Source: Prochlorococcus sp. AG-363-N16
Lineage (GTDB): Bacteria > Cyanobacteriota > Cyanobacteriia > PCC-6307 > Cyanobiaceae
Assembly: GCA_003280135.1 (NCBI GenBank)
Contig: QCFW01000001.1
Span: 124,001-188,000, forward strand
Direction of reading: 5' to 3'
Length of the DNA: 64,000 nucleotides
The notes below the pieces were generated by a model. It worked only from the letters and a program-made list of their open reading frames with translations, searched no databases and was not told the origin of the DNA. Positions 17,572 to 26,151 of this stretch are shown here, piece after piece (the first letter of the stretch is position 1; each line of letters starts with the position of its first letter). The translations under genes and the position numbers were made by a program.

Positions 17572-18579
17572 TTGATGAAAAAAACTATTTTAATTACTGG
17601 TGCGACATCTGGTATTGGCTACCAATTTATTTTAAGAATTATTAACCAGAGACACAAAATTATTATTTTATGTAGAAATAAGTCAAGACAGAAAGAAATT
17701 CTTTTAAACCTTAAGAGTAATTTAACCAACTCTAAGACATTAGAATCTCAGATTGAATTACCAATAGTTGACCTTAGTGATTTGAAAAGTATTGAAAAGT
17801 TTACGTCAAAACTTATAAAAGACAAAACTATTATAGATTCACTGATTTTAAATGCAGGACTTCAATATACAGGTTCAGAACTAATAAGATATTCGTGTCA
17901 AAATATTGAACTAACATTTGCTGTAAATCATTTAAGTCACCATTACTTAACAAATAGATTAATCAAATTGTTATTTCTTTCTAAATCACCAAAAATTATA
18001 ATTACAACCTCAGAAGTTCATAACCCTTTGCTCCCAGGTGGTAAGGTTGGTTTACCAGCAACTCTAGGAGAATTAAAAGGTTTGAAATCAGGCCCTGGTT
18101 TCAAAATGGTAGATGGAAGATTAGCTTTTAATGCAGATAAGGCATACAAAGATAGTAAATTATGCAATATTCTTTTCGGCAAAGAATTATCAAGAAGATT
18201 AGAGTTAATTAATAATAAGATTCCAGTAATATGTTGGGCTCCTGGTCTTGTTATCCCTCGTTCAGAAAATGGTTTTTTTCGACATAGTAGAAAAAATAAT
18301 GAAATAGGACAAAGACTTTTTGCTTTAATTGCCAGAGATATTTTACGAATTACTGAGTCTCCAGAAGGAGCTGGCAAAGTTTTAAAGACAATTGAGGAAA
18401 CTAATGAGAATAATAATGTATCCTTTAAATATTTAAGTAACAAGTTGATCGGTTTAAACAAGCATAAGTTAAAAGAAGACAATTCAAGCTTAGAATCTAA
18501 TGATTCCAATAAGGCAAAAGAACTTTGGGAGTTATCTAATAAGCTAATTAATCATTATGTTGAAATTAATTCAATCTAA
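17572..18579 (+). CDS. Protochlorophyllide-reductase-like SDR
   Basis: The 335-residue extended SDR has ITGATSGIG (8-16), LNAG (93-96), a FAVNHLSHHYLTNRL helix (117-130) and AYKDSKLCN (191-199, Tyr192/Lys196/Cys198), the form typical of light-dependent protochlorophyllide oxidoreductase. The GGKVGLPATLGELKGLKSG insert is also POR-like. It is diverged from canonical cyanobacterial POR and its C-terminus is low in complexity (KEDNSSLESNDSNKAKE), so it is better called POR-like than POR. It is divergent from crtL across 299 AT-rich bases. The substrate is unproven. Confidence 0.8.
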   Translation: MMKKTILITGATSGIGYQFILRIINQRHKIIILCRNKSRQKEILLNLKSNLTNSKTLESQIELPIVDLSDLKSIEKFTSKLIKDKTIIDSLILNAGLQYTGSELIRYSCQNIELTFAVNHLSHHYLTNRLIKLLFLSKSPKIIITTSEVHNPLLPGGKVGLPATLGELKGLKSGPGFKMVDGRLAFNADKAYKDSKLCNILFGKELSRRLELINNKIPVICWAPGLVIPRSENGFFRHSRKNNEIGQRLFALIARDILRITESPEGAGKVLKTIEETNENNNVSFKYLSNKLIGLNKHKLKEDNSSLESNDSNKAKELWELSNKLINHYVEINSI

Positions 18580-18589
18580 ATTCTACTCT

Positions 18590-19624
18590 TTATAACGAAG
18601 GTATTTTTGAGCTTGCTATATTTATTGTTTGAGTTGGGAAAGCAAAGTCTATTTTTTGCTCTTCAAATTTTCTCATGATTTCAAGATTAATCTTTTGTTG
18701 AGCTTCCATTGCCAATAAATAATCGTTTGTTGGTATATAGTAAACAAGCTCAAAGTCAAGGCTGCTATTTCCGAATTCAATAAAATGACACCTGTCAAAA
18801 ATTGCATTTTCTGTTTTTGAAACTATATCCTCAATTAGGCTTGGTATTGTCTTCATTATTGAATACGATGTTCCATATACAACTCCTAGCTTATGAACTA
18901 TTCTTCTATTTTTCATTTCTGCATAATTAGAAATTACTCCATTTGTTAATGTACTATTGCTCATTACTATAACTTCTCCATTAATACTTCTCAATCTAGT
19001 AGATCTTACTCCTACTCTTTCAACCTTTGCCCATACTCCATTTATATGAATAAATTGCCCATCCTGAAATGGTTTATCTAGAAGTATCGTTATATATTCA
19101 AAAAATTCTTGTACAGGCTCTTTAAGTGCAAGACCAGCTCCTATTCCTCCAGCACTTAATATTGCCCACAAAGCTGCCATTTGCACTCCCATATTTTGCA
19201 AATAAAATACAATTCCTATACTCCAAATCAGAGCTCCTATCATGGGACTTATTGATCTCAACATTGTACCTAGCGCAGGATCACTTATTTTTTCTGACCA
19301 ACTTTGAATGATTTTTATTAAACCTCTATTTAGTAACCTTACAAGTAGTATTAATATTATAAAATTAGTAAATGCATTAAAGGCGCTATCTATGCTTCCT
19401 TGAATTTCTAGAGCTTGCCAAGCAATAGATATACTTAGAATTAAACCAAGAGGTTTAATAGTTTCAACTAATATCTTTATAAGAAAATCATCAGTAGAGC
19501 TTTGTGTTCTAGAAACTATTTTAAGGAGGTATTTTTTTGTTATTCTAGTTGATACTAGAGTAGATACCAAGCCAATCAGAAATAAGCATAAAGCAATTAA
19601 TAGCTTCAGATAAATCTCATTCAT
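18590..19624 (-). CDS. MscS-family mechanosensitive ion channel
   Basis: The 344-residue protein has four or five N-terminal helices, then the pore-lining TM3 (AALWAILSAGGIGAGLALKEPVQEF, about 150-174) with MscS-like Gly/Ala packing. The beta domain follows (ITILLDKPFQDGQFIHINGVWAKVERVGVRSTRLRSINGEVIVMSN) and then the alpha/beta C-domain. It releases solutes on hypo-osmotic shock. The isochorismatase-like gene lies upstream on the same strand across a hairpin-containing 114-base gap. It converges with the POR-like gene at 10 bases. Confidence 0.92.
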   Translation of the reverse strand: MNEIYLKLLIALCLFLIGLVSTLVSTRITKKYLLKIVSRTQSSTDDFLIKILVETIKPLGLILSISIAWQALEIQGSIDSAFNAFTNFIILILLVRLLNRGLIKIIQSWSEKISDPALGTMLRSISPMIGALIWSIGIVFYLQNMGVQMAALWAILSAGGIGAGLALKEPVQEFFEYITILLDKPFQDGQFIHINGVWAKVERVGVRSTRLRSINGEVIVMSNSTLTNGVISNYAEMKNRRIVHKLGVVYGTSYSIMKTIPSLIEDIVSKTENAIFDRCHFIEFGNSSLDFELVYYIPTNDYLLAMEAQQKINLEIMRKFEEQKIDFAFPTQTINIASSKIPSL

Positions 19625-19650
19625 TAATGTATTTACTATTTCTTATGTTT

Positions 19651-19685
19651 TACCAAAGATCTCGCTAATAGCTAGATCTTTGGTA
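19651..19685. repeat. 35-base near-perfect intergenic hairpin
   Basis: TACCAAAGATCT and its exact reverse complement AGATCTTTGGTA flank CGCTAATAGCT, itself able to pair GCT with AGC. The whole element can form a 15-bp stem with one C/T mismatch and a 3-base loop. It lies between the isochorismatase-like stop and the MscS start. There is no T-tract on either strand, so a classical terminator is not supported. An operator, an RNA stabiliser or a processing site are alternatives. Confidence 0.85.
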
Positions 19686-19738
19686 TTAATTCTACAAATA
19701 AAACTTATTGATTATCTAAACTAATTTAGGGTTCTCTT

Positions 19739-20362
19739 TTATTCTATAAATTTCAACTTCCTTTTTACTATTCCACTAATCTCTTTAAAGTGTACGTTTT
19801 CAGATGTCTCGCACATTTGGAAAATAGTGGCTTCGACTGTTGAGATTTTAACCCCTTCTTCTTGCATTCTGATTAAAGCCATTTCATGATCAATATTATT
19901 CCTGCTTCCGATTGCATCTGTCAAAAGATGAATCTCAAAACCTGCATCTATTAAATCTAAACAGCTTTGAAGTATACAAATATGTGTTTCGACTCCACAA
20001 AGCATTACTTTTTTAATGTTTTTCATTCTAAACTCACTTATCAATTGACTGGATTTATAACAACTAAATGATCTTTTGCTAAATAAGTTATACCTGGTAT
20101 CAAATTCTATAGTCTTTCCCAGCTTCTCTGGATATTGTTCAGTTACATACACATTATATTTTAGTATTTTACAAGTATCAATTATTTTTTTTATATTAAA
20201 GATTATCAAATTTTTATTTGCTATTGGATTTATGATTTTTTCCTGCATATCTAAGACTAATAGAATTGAATCTTTGCCTAAGAGTCTTTGATTTTTATCC
20301 TTCACTATTCTTTTTAAGGATTTAAAAGCAATTTTCTTTAAACTGCCTAAAAGGCTATTCAT
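19739..20362 (-). CDS. Isochorismatase-family cysteine hydrolase
   Basis: The 207-residue alpha/beta protein carries the full catalytic set: Asp38 in LLVLDMQEKI, Lys96 in NLFSKRSFSC and Cys129 in LCGVETHICILQ, with the cis-peptide region at GVET (123-126). The family includes nicotinamidases, isochorismatases, carbamoylases and YcaC-like proteins. I see no nicotinamidase metal-site DxHxxxH, so the substrate cannot be named. A basic 30-residue N-terminal extension precedes the domain. Confidence 0.88.
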   Translation of the reverse strand: MNSLLGSLKKIAFKSLKRIVKDKNQRLLGKDSILLVLDMQEKIINPIANKNLIIFNIKKIIDTCKILKYNVYVTEQYPEKLGKTIEFDTRYNLFSKRSFSCYKSSQLISEFRMKNIKKVMLCGVETHICILQSCLDLIDAGFEIHLLTDAIGSRNNIDHEMALIRMQEEGVKISTVEATIFQMCETSENVHFKEISGIVKRKLKFIE

Positions 20363-20517
20363 TATCTAACATAAGATGAATAATCATCATTATAGCCAGA
20401 CATAATTCTTGAAAGAAAGTTACTCTTAGCTATTTTATTAAGTTTTTCTACCTATGCATAATCGGTTTCACTACTCTCATTAGCTGTTACTATTGAGAAA
20501 CAAAAGGAGGCTTTGAG

Positions 20518-20970
20518 TTGCAGCTTAAAAATTCCTATAAACAGGTAACATCTCCACTTGAGTTGGAGTTACACCATGAAGGAAGAAGACTAACTCCCCA
20601 AAGGCAAAAGGTTCTTGACTTATTTCAGCGTATTGGTACTGGGAATCACTTAAGTGCTGAAGAGGTACATAGTAATTTGATTAACTCTAAATCTAAGGTT
20701 TCTCTAGCAACTATATATAGAACTTTGCGATTACTGGTAAAAATGGGATATTTGCATGAATTAGAATTAAATGAAGGTGGTCATAGATACGAATTATTAA
20801 GTCATGACCATCCTGATCACCATCATTTAATTTGTTTAAATTGTGGGAGAACAGAGGAGTTTGAAAGTGATCAAGTGGTATTGATAGGAAAGCAAGCAGC
20901 TGAAAAAAAAGGATTTAAGTTAATAGAGTCAACATTAAATGTAAGAGCACTTTGTCCAGATTGTAGTTAA
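20518..20970 (+). CDS. Fur-family metalloregulator
   Basis: The 150-residue product starts at TTG 20518, chosen because AGGAGG (20505-20510) sits seven bases upstream. A winged helix (residues about 22-80, recognition helix SLATIYRTLRLL) is followed by the HDHPDHHHLIC metal-binding segment (96-106) and two CxxC pairs (Cys106/Cys109, Cys146/Cys149) forming the structural zinc site. It represses iron, zinc or peroxide genes depending on the sensed metal. I cannot separate Fur from Zur or PerR by reading alone. It is convergent with arsS (7-base gap). Confidence 0.9.
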   Translation: MQLKNSYKQVTSPLELELHHEGRRLTPQRQKVLDLFQRIGTGNHLSAEEVHSNLINSKSKVSLATIYRTLRLLVKMGYLHELELNEGGHRYELLSHDHPDHHHLICLNCGRTEEFESDQVVLIGKQAAEKKGFKLIESTLNVRALCPDCS

Positions 20971-20977
20971 TTCTTTT

Positions 20978-21916
20978 TCAAGTAAGTGACCCTCCGCAAC
21001 TGGATCCACTGCCAGCAGTACATCCAAAACAATGATCAGCTACTGTTATCTCCTGTCCTTCAAGTTTAAAATTTTGCGAAACCAATTCCACAAGAGTTAG
21101 TGGTTTAAGGAAGTTATTAATTTCTAATTGTTGATTAAAGTCACAATCATATATATTACCTTTCCAGTCAATACTTAAGGTATCCTTGCACATGACCAAG
21201 GGAAGATTCTTTTCGTTATGATTTTCTTTTAGTAGATCTAAATAGCTTTCTAATTGGTTCGTATGTTTTAAATATTCTGAGAATCTTTTTATTGGCATAT
21301 TTGCAAGGACTAAAAGTTTATTAAACTTTACTCCATAATTCGAGTATAAATGTTTACGAAAGCCTTCTTCCAACTCCTGCTGAGATGGGGGCAATATCGC
21401 AGCTGTTGGGTTATAGACTAAATCAATAATTAAATTAGTATCACTTTTTGCATAACCTAATTTGTTTAATAAAATAAGAGCTTCAATGCTTTTCTTGAAA
21501 ACACCTTTTCCTCTTTGAGAATCTACATTTTCTTCGAGATAACATGGAAGAGAAGCAACAACCCTTACTTTATTTAATGCTAGGAAATCCGACATATCTT
21601 CATAACCTTTCTCTCTTAGAATCGTTAGATTACACCGGTCAATAATTTCCACATTTTGTGATTTTGCCTTAACTACTAGCTCCTTAAACTTTGGATGCAT
21701 TTCTGGTGCACCTCCAGTAATATCAAGGACTTTTAAATCGTACATCCTTATTGCTTTTGGAATTAATGAGATGATCTCATCGCTCATTATTTCTTTTCTT
21801 AAGGGACTTGCATCCACATGACAATGAACACAAGCTTGATTACATTTGTAACCGAGGTTTACCTGCAGAATTTTGGGATAGCTTCTAAATATCCTTGGAA
21901 AACTATATGTGTTCAA
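20978..21916 (-). CDS. arsS: Arsenosugar biosynthesis radical SAM protein ArsS
   Basis: The 312-residue protein has the radical SAM cluster motif CNQACVHC (25-32) followed by HVDASP, the GG(A/T)PE-like TGGAPEMHP loop and NIYDCDFNQQL. It ends in a second cysteine group, DHCFGCTAGSGSSCGGSL, typical of ArsS (DUF3641 C-terminal region). ArsS adds a 5'-deoxyadenosyl group to methylated arsenite in arsenosugar synthesis. arsM is not in the window. It neighbours a Fur-family gene, but coregulation is only a guess. Confidence 0.93.
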   Translation of the reverse strand: MNTYSFPRIFRSYPKILQVNLGYKCNQACVHCHVDASPLRKEIMSDEIISLIPKAIRMYDLKVLDITGGAPEMHPKFKELVVKAKSQNVEIIDRCNLTILREKGYEDMSDFLALNKVRVVASLPCYLEENVDSQRGKGVFKKSIEALILLNKLGYAKSDTNLIIDLVYNPTAAILPPSQQELEEGFRKHLYSNYGVKFNKLLVLANMPIKRFSEYLKHTNQLESYLDLLKENHNEKNLPLVMCKDTLSIDWKGNIYDCDFNQQLEINNFLKPLTLVELVSQNFKLEGQEITVADHCFGCTAGSGSSCGGSLT

Positions 21917-21991
21917 CCTAATTTTATAGAAAGGTTTAATCTTAATTTTAACATAGCAATCTAATCTATTGAATTCAAGTACTTAATATTA

Positions 21992-23203
21992 TTAACTATG
22001 CTTAGATCTTGACTCCATAAATTCTTTTAAAAAAGCAATATATTCTTTGTGACCATTACTTAAAACAAGATTCAGATTTAAAGGATCTTCTTTATCAGTT
22101 ATGCCTTTAAGGCCACTTAGTTTAGTAGATGGCCTATTAACTTCACCGTCACTACTATCTACAAATATTACTGTATTATTCTTTCTAAACTCCAGACCTA
22201 GGAACTGAATAAGTGTTAAAAAATTTCTGTCACTTCCTCCTCTCATCCAGTGAGTATTAGAAGAGTCTCTAACTGAAGTAACAGTATCACCGACTCCAAT
22301 AATAGTTGGCATATCATTCTGATTTATTTTCTCTTTACATAGAAGAATAAGTTCCTTAATCTCTCTAGGCGCCACTTTGACGTTGAAATCTTCTCCTAAT
22401 GGATAACTTCCTGTTTTTTTGCCAAGATATTTGTTGATCAAGACAATTAAACCAATTTCTTTTAAACATCCATTAATTATCATTTGTATATCGGTAGTCC
22501 CAATGTCATTTTTTTGAGCGTATTTAATAACTTCTATTCCATTCTTTTTGCCAAGATTTGGTGATTTGTGAAGATAGAATGAATTTTTAAGACCACAAGA
22601 ATTGGAATAATCTATTACTTCATTCATGATTTCCTCTAACATTTTCTGCAAATCTCTCTTTAGCTCTAAATTATTCCTAGCCCTCAGAAACAAGCTATTT
22701 AAGTTAATTGTTGGAGAGTAACGTGTATCACAAATAGCTTGATCAGCCTCCTTTGCTATATTTTCAGATGAAATATTTGGAAACAAAATACTTATTCTTT
22801 CAATTAATAGACTTTTCATTTTTACTGGTACTTTTAAAAGAAAATCTTTTTCTGCATCTGTTAGTCCAGGGCAAGAAATGTTCCCATATCTATCTTGATA
22901 TTCAATTCCACAAGCTGCAAGTCCAGGCAAATAGAGTCCTTTTTTCTTAACTTCTTCTTTTGATGAAACTGCTCTTTCTATAATTCTATTTACTCCTCTT
23001 TTCCCCTCATGCTCTCCACAAGTAAGTACCATAAACTCATCTTTCAGCTGAGAGGCGGTCATTACATATGATTTATCAATTTTTCTTGTCAGCGGGTCAT
23101 TGACTAGGGGAAGGCAGACTCCATCAATATCTTGAATAATTAATAGGTTATCTATACTAGACAACTCATTTATTGTCTTCCGATAATTAATAGCATTATC
23201 CAT
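21992..23203 (-). CDS. Glucosylglycerol 3-phosphate phosphatase-like protein (GgpP/StpA family)
   Basis: The 403-residue HAD-type phosphatase has LLIIQDIDGVCLPLVNDPLTR at the N-terminus, with nucleophile Asp25 and acid Asp27, and a late GVGDTVTSVRDSS motif with the metal-binding Asp. The HWMRGGSDRNFLTLIQ and FVDSSDGEV segments are features I associate with StpA/GgpP, which dephosphorylates glucosylglycerol-3-phosphate in salt-adapted cyanobacteria. No ggpS is seen here, so the true substrate may differ. It is divergent (184 bases) from the GpsA-like/kinase pair. Confidence 0.8.
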   Translation of the reverse strand: MDNAINYRKTINELSSIDNLLIIQDIDGVCLPLVNDPLTRKIDKSYVMTASQLKDEFMVLTCGEHEGKRGVNRIIERAVSSKEEVKKKGLYLPGLAACGIEYQDRYGNISCPGLTDAEKDFLLKVPVKMKSLLIERISILFPNISSENIAKEADQAICDTRYSPTINLNSLFLRARNNLELKRDLQKMLEEIMNEVIDYSNSCGLKNSFYLHKSPNLGKKNGIEVIKYAQKNDIGTTDIQMIINGCLKEIGLIVLINKYLGKKTGSYPLGEDFNVKVAPREIKELILLCKEKINQNDMPTIIGVGDTVTSVRDSSNTHWMRGGSDRNFLTLIQFLGLEFRKNNTVIFVDSSDGEVNRPSTKLSGLKGITDKEDPLNLNLVLSNGHKEYIAFLKEFMESRSKHS

Positions 23204-23387
23204 GATAGCAATGATTTCTATATAAGAATTACTATTAACATTTTATTATAACAACTTTCTAAATCTATGTATAGAAATTATTTTGCTCTCAATATATCCA
23301 TGCTTTCTAACCTATAATTTAGATATTATAATAACTCTAAAGTTTTATATAGTTCCTTAGCCTTTTCGAAAACCTATTCAGTAAAAT

Positions 23388-24917
23388 ATGGACAACAATT
23401 TTTTTTCTGAAGCAAAGGACAAAAAAGCTATATCGCTAAGATTAGATCAATTGGAAAGAGCAAAAATAGGCTTCTATAGTGTTGGACTATACCCAGCCTC
23501 TCTTGCTTATAACTGTGCTATGCAAACTTCAGGTGATGATCTGTTGCTAGCTCCTAGAGAAGGTAGAGATCTGTTAGGAGCATTTGATAACAAAACATTA
23601 GCTGAAATGAATAAGAAATATATTGACAAGATTAGAAGTATGTCGCTCGGAAAAGACTCTGAAGGCAGAACACACATTAATACACTCTCTGACTTAATTC
23701 TAAGCTGCGAGTTGGTAATTTTAAGTTCGAATAGTAATTACATAGAGGGCGACCTTCTCAAGGCTTGCAGGATCAGAGAGGAGCTTAATAGAAAAAATGT
23801 CGTTATAGCTTGCCTTGTTGGCTCATTCTGTTTTGATCATGATACCAATGAAGCCTACGTTTTATGTCAGAAGGAAAACGATCTTGCTTTTTTTTCGGGA
23901 TTCCATAGGCATGGTTCTCTTAGGAATCCTTCAGATAGCTTTACAGCAAATTTTTGTCATCCAGATGCACTAACTGCTTTGCTAGGTGCTCGATTGTTAG
24001 ACAAGTTATCTCCTAATATCCAAGTGACTCCAGGTGTTCATAATGTAGAGGCTCAATATATTAAGGCAACCAAAAATATCTCATCTATATTTGCTGGCTT
24101 TGCGCATGCTTTCTATAAAGATAATCCCGGAATACTTCCTACTTTACTTACATTGCTTCTAGAACAATGTGTTAATCAAGCAGCCACAGTCTCTATGTCT
24201 AGAACAGATAGGCAAAGACTTTATTCTACTCAATCTATACCTATTACAGAGCTTGGTTATGGAGTGCAAAGAATTGAAGCAGCTCTTTCGTTAGAGGGAA
24301 ATATGAAGCAAGTCAGAGATCATACCTTCTCTCAATTGACAGCAATTATTGCAGATGTAAAAGGAAGTATGATGCAACCTCAATCAGGTAAACCTACAAG
24401 AAACTTTCAAGTTGGCAATATATTGGCCGACCACATGAAATCTTTAGGGAGATGCCCTAAGAACCTGTATGAATTAATCGAATGGTGTGAAGAATCTGGT
24501 TTAAAAAGAGGAGCCCTTGAAGGAATCAAATCTTTAAAGTATTGGCCAAATATAGTAAAAATGTATTCAATTAATTTTCAAGACTCTTCAATGATTGACC
24601 TTTTATATATGAGTATTTTTGGTAATAATCAAGCTAAAGAGTTAGCTTATGAGGTTTTGACTAGTAGTAGAAAAATGACTTGTTACTGTAAAGAGTCAGT
24701 CAAGCCTGCTGCAAGTGGAGAATTTACTACATTGCTCGCTAATTATAGAAACAAACAGTCTTTAGAAATTATAACTAATTTAATTTTAAGGAGGAATCAT
24801 AATTTCAAAAGATCTAGTTTAGATAAGAATCTAAATAATATTAAGTTGCCTTTAGATGATCAAAAAGTTAAAAGTGTTATTTCTTTAATACAATCAGAGT
24901 TTGACTATAATATTTAA
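23388..24917 (+). CDS. GpsA-like NAD-dependent dehydrogenase homologue, divergent
   Basis: The 509-residue soluble protein has an N-terminal half arranged like an NAD-binding domain, but the classical GxGxxG is absent (FYSVGLYPASLAYNCA at about 29-44). The middle segment VEAQYIKATKNISSIFAGFAHAF aligns by eye with the ALKNIIAIAAG region of glycerol-3-phosphate dehydrogenase GpsA, including the catalytic lysine. A long helical C-terminal half is extra compared with GpsA (about 330 residues). A role in handling glycerol-3-phosphate or a related sugar phosphate fits the neighbouring phosphatase and kinase. The family is weakly recognised. Confidence 0.6.
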   Translation: MDNNFFSEAKDKKAISLRLDQLERAKIGFYSVGLYPASLAYNCAMQTSGDDLLLAPREGRDLLGAFDNKTLAEMNKKYIDKIRSMSLGKDSEGRTHINTLSDLILSCELVILSSNSNYIEGDLLKACRIREELNRKNVVIACLVGSFCFDHDTNEAYVLCQKENDLAFFSGFHRHGSLRNPSDSFTANFCHPDALTALLGARLLDKLSPNIQVTPGVHNVEAQYIKATKNISSIFAGFAHAFYKDNPGILPTLLTLLLEQCVNQAATVSMSRTDRQRLYSTQSIPITELGYGVQRIEAALSLEGNMKQVRDHTFSQLTAIIADVKGSMMQPQSGKPTRNFQVGNILADHMKSLGRCPKNLYELIEWCEESGLKRGALEGIKSLKYWPNIVKMYSINFQDSSMIDLLYMSIFGNNQAKELAYEVLTSSRKMTCYCKESVKPAASGEFTTLLANYRNKQSLEIITNLILRRNHNFKRSSLDKNLNNIKLPLDDQKVKSVISLIQSEFDYNI

Positions 24918-24922
24918 ATATT

Positions 24923-26062
24923 TTGGCAAATACTAATCATTTCAATATTAAGGTTGTTCAAAAAATATCATCTTATTATATGCCAGATGCATCGAGTTTT
25001 AAGATTTCTCTATTGACCTCAGGTAATATAAATAGAACTTATAGAGTAACTTTTAAATTAAACGGAGAAGAATCCAGCATAATACTACAGTCGATAAATA
25101 ATAAAATTTTCGAAAAACCAGAAAAGCTTATTTCGAATTATATTGCAATTGAAGAATATTTTAACTATGCTAGGGGATCTAAATTTAAATTTCTACCCAG
25201 TACTTTCATACCAAAACTCTTAATTAATGCAAAAAATAATAATAAATATACGATTTATGATGGAGAGTTCTGGAGAGCTTTTGAATATATTCGTAACTTA
25301 GAGCCTAATACCAATTCATTTTCATTTAAATTGGCTAAAAGCTTAGGGAAAGGATTAGCAGACTTTCACAATTCTTTCAAAAACTTTAACAGAATAAATT
25401 TTACTACATCCATCCCTTTCTTCCATGATCTTGATTACTATTTATCTCTTTTTGATGAAGCCAAAAAATCATACAATTTTGAAAAAAATAGTACTATTGT
25501 CAAACAATATATAGTAAATATTGTAAATAAGGTTGAAACTAATAAAGAATATTACTCTAATTTTTACAGATCAGTTAATTCTCTTCAACTTACAAAAAGT
25601 TTGATACATGCTGACCCAAAGATATCAAACTTTCTTTTTGACGATCTATCCTTATCTGTTAAATCTATCATTGATTTAGATACTATTCGTTATGATAGTA
25701 TTCTTTATGATATATCGGATTGTCTCAGATCTGCATGTAATTCTTTAGGAGAGGATTCGATTGAATTTAATTTGGTACAATTTGATATTGCAACCTTCGA
25801 AAAAGTTCTTAAAGGATATTATTCTGCAAAACCAAATCTTCTTAGAGAAAAGGATCTCTATTATTTACCTAAATTTTTGGAGCTTGTTACATATGAACTT
25901 TCCATTAGATTCGCAACTGATTTCTTATGTGGAAATAAATATTTTCACGTAGATAATTTATTGGGTAATCTTTACAGATCTATTATACAATTAAAACTTC
26001 TTGATGATATACGGGATAAATCAGAGGCGATTTCATCTATTCTTAGAAACCTTACTAAATAA
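24923..26062 (+). CDS. APH/N-acetylhexosamine-kinase-like phosphotransferase
   Basis: The 379-residue protein has a TTG start 5 bases after the GpsA-like stop and is clearly cotranscribed. It shows the ATP-loop region LLTSGNINRTYRV (30-42), the catalytic loop LIHADPKISNFLFDD (227-241; D231, N236) and the metal motif IIDLDT (249-254). The GNINxTY and WRAFEYI motifs are closest to the N-acetylhexosamine 1-kinase (NahK) branch of the aminoglycoside phosphotransferase fold. It likely phosphorylates a sugar or polyol. The AT content of its third codon positions is even higher than its neighbours'. Confidence 0.75.
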   Translation: MANTNHFNIKVVQKISSYYMPDASSFKISLLTSGNINRTYRVTFKLNGEESSIILQSINNKIFEKPEKLISNYIAIEEYFNYARGSKFKFLPSTFIPKLLINAKNNNKYTIYDGEFWRAFEYIRNLEPNTNSFSFKLAKSLGKGLADFHNSFKNFNRINFTTSIPFFHDLDYYLSLFDEAKKSYNFEKNSTIVKQYIVNIVNKVETNKEYYSNFYRSVNSLQLTKSLIHADPKISNFLFDDLSLSVKSIIDLDTIRYDSILYDISDCLRSACNSLGEDSIEFNLVQFDIATFEKVLKGYYSAKPNLLREKDLYYLPKFLELVTYELSIRFATDFLCGNKYFHVDNLLGNLYRSIIQLKLLDDIRDKSEAISSILRNLTK

Positions 26063-26151
26063 TTACTCAGAATTATCTTTAAGAAAAAACCTTTAAAATC
26101 TCCAAATGATTTCGTTTGGCATTAACATTTAGGAATTAATCAATTAATTAA

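Noticed and set aside
18018-18509. 163-residue minus-strand open frame within the POR-like gene
   Set aside because: A shadow of the plus-strand SDR, with no recognisable domain and no ribosome site.
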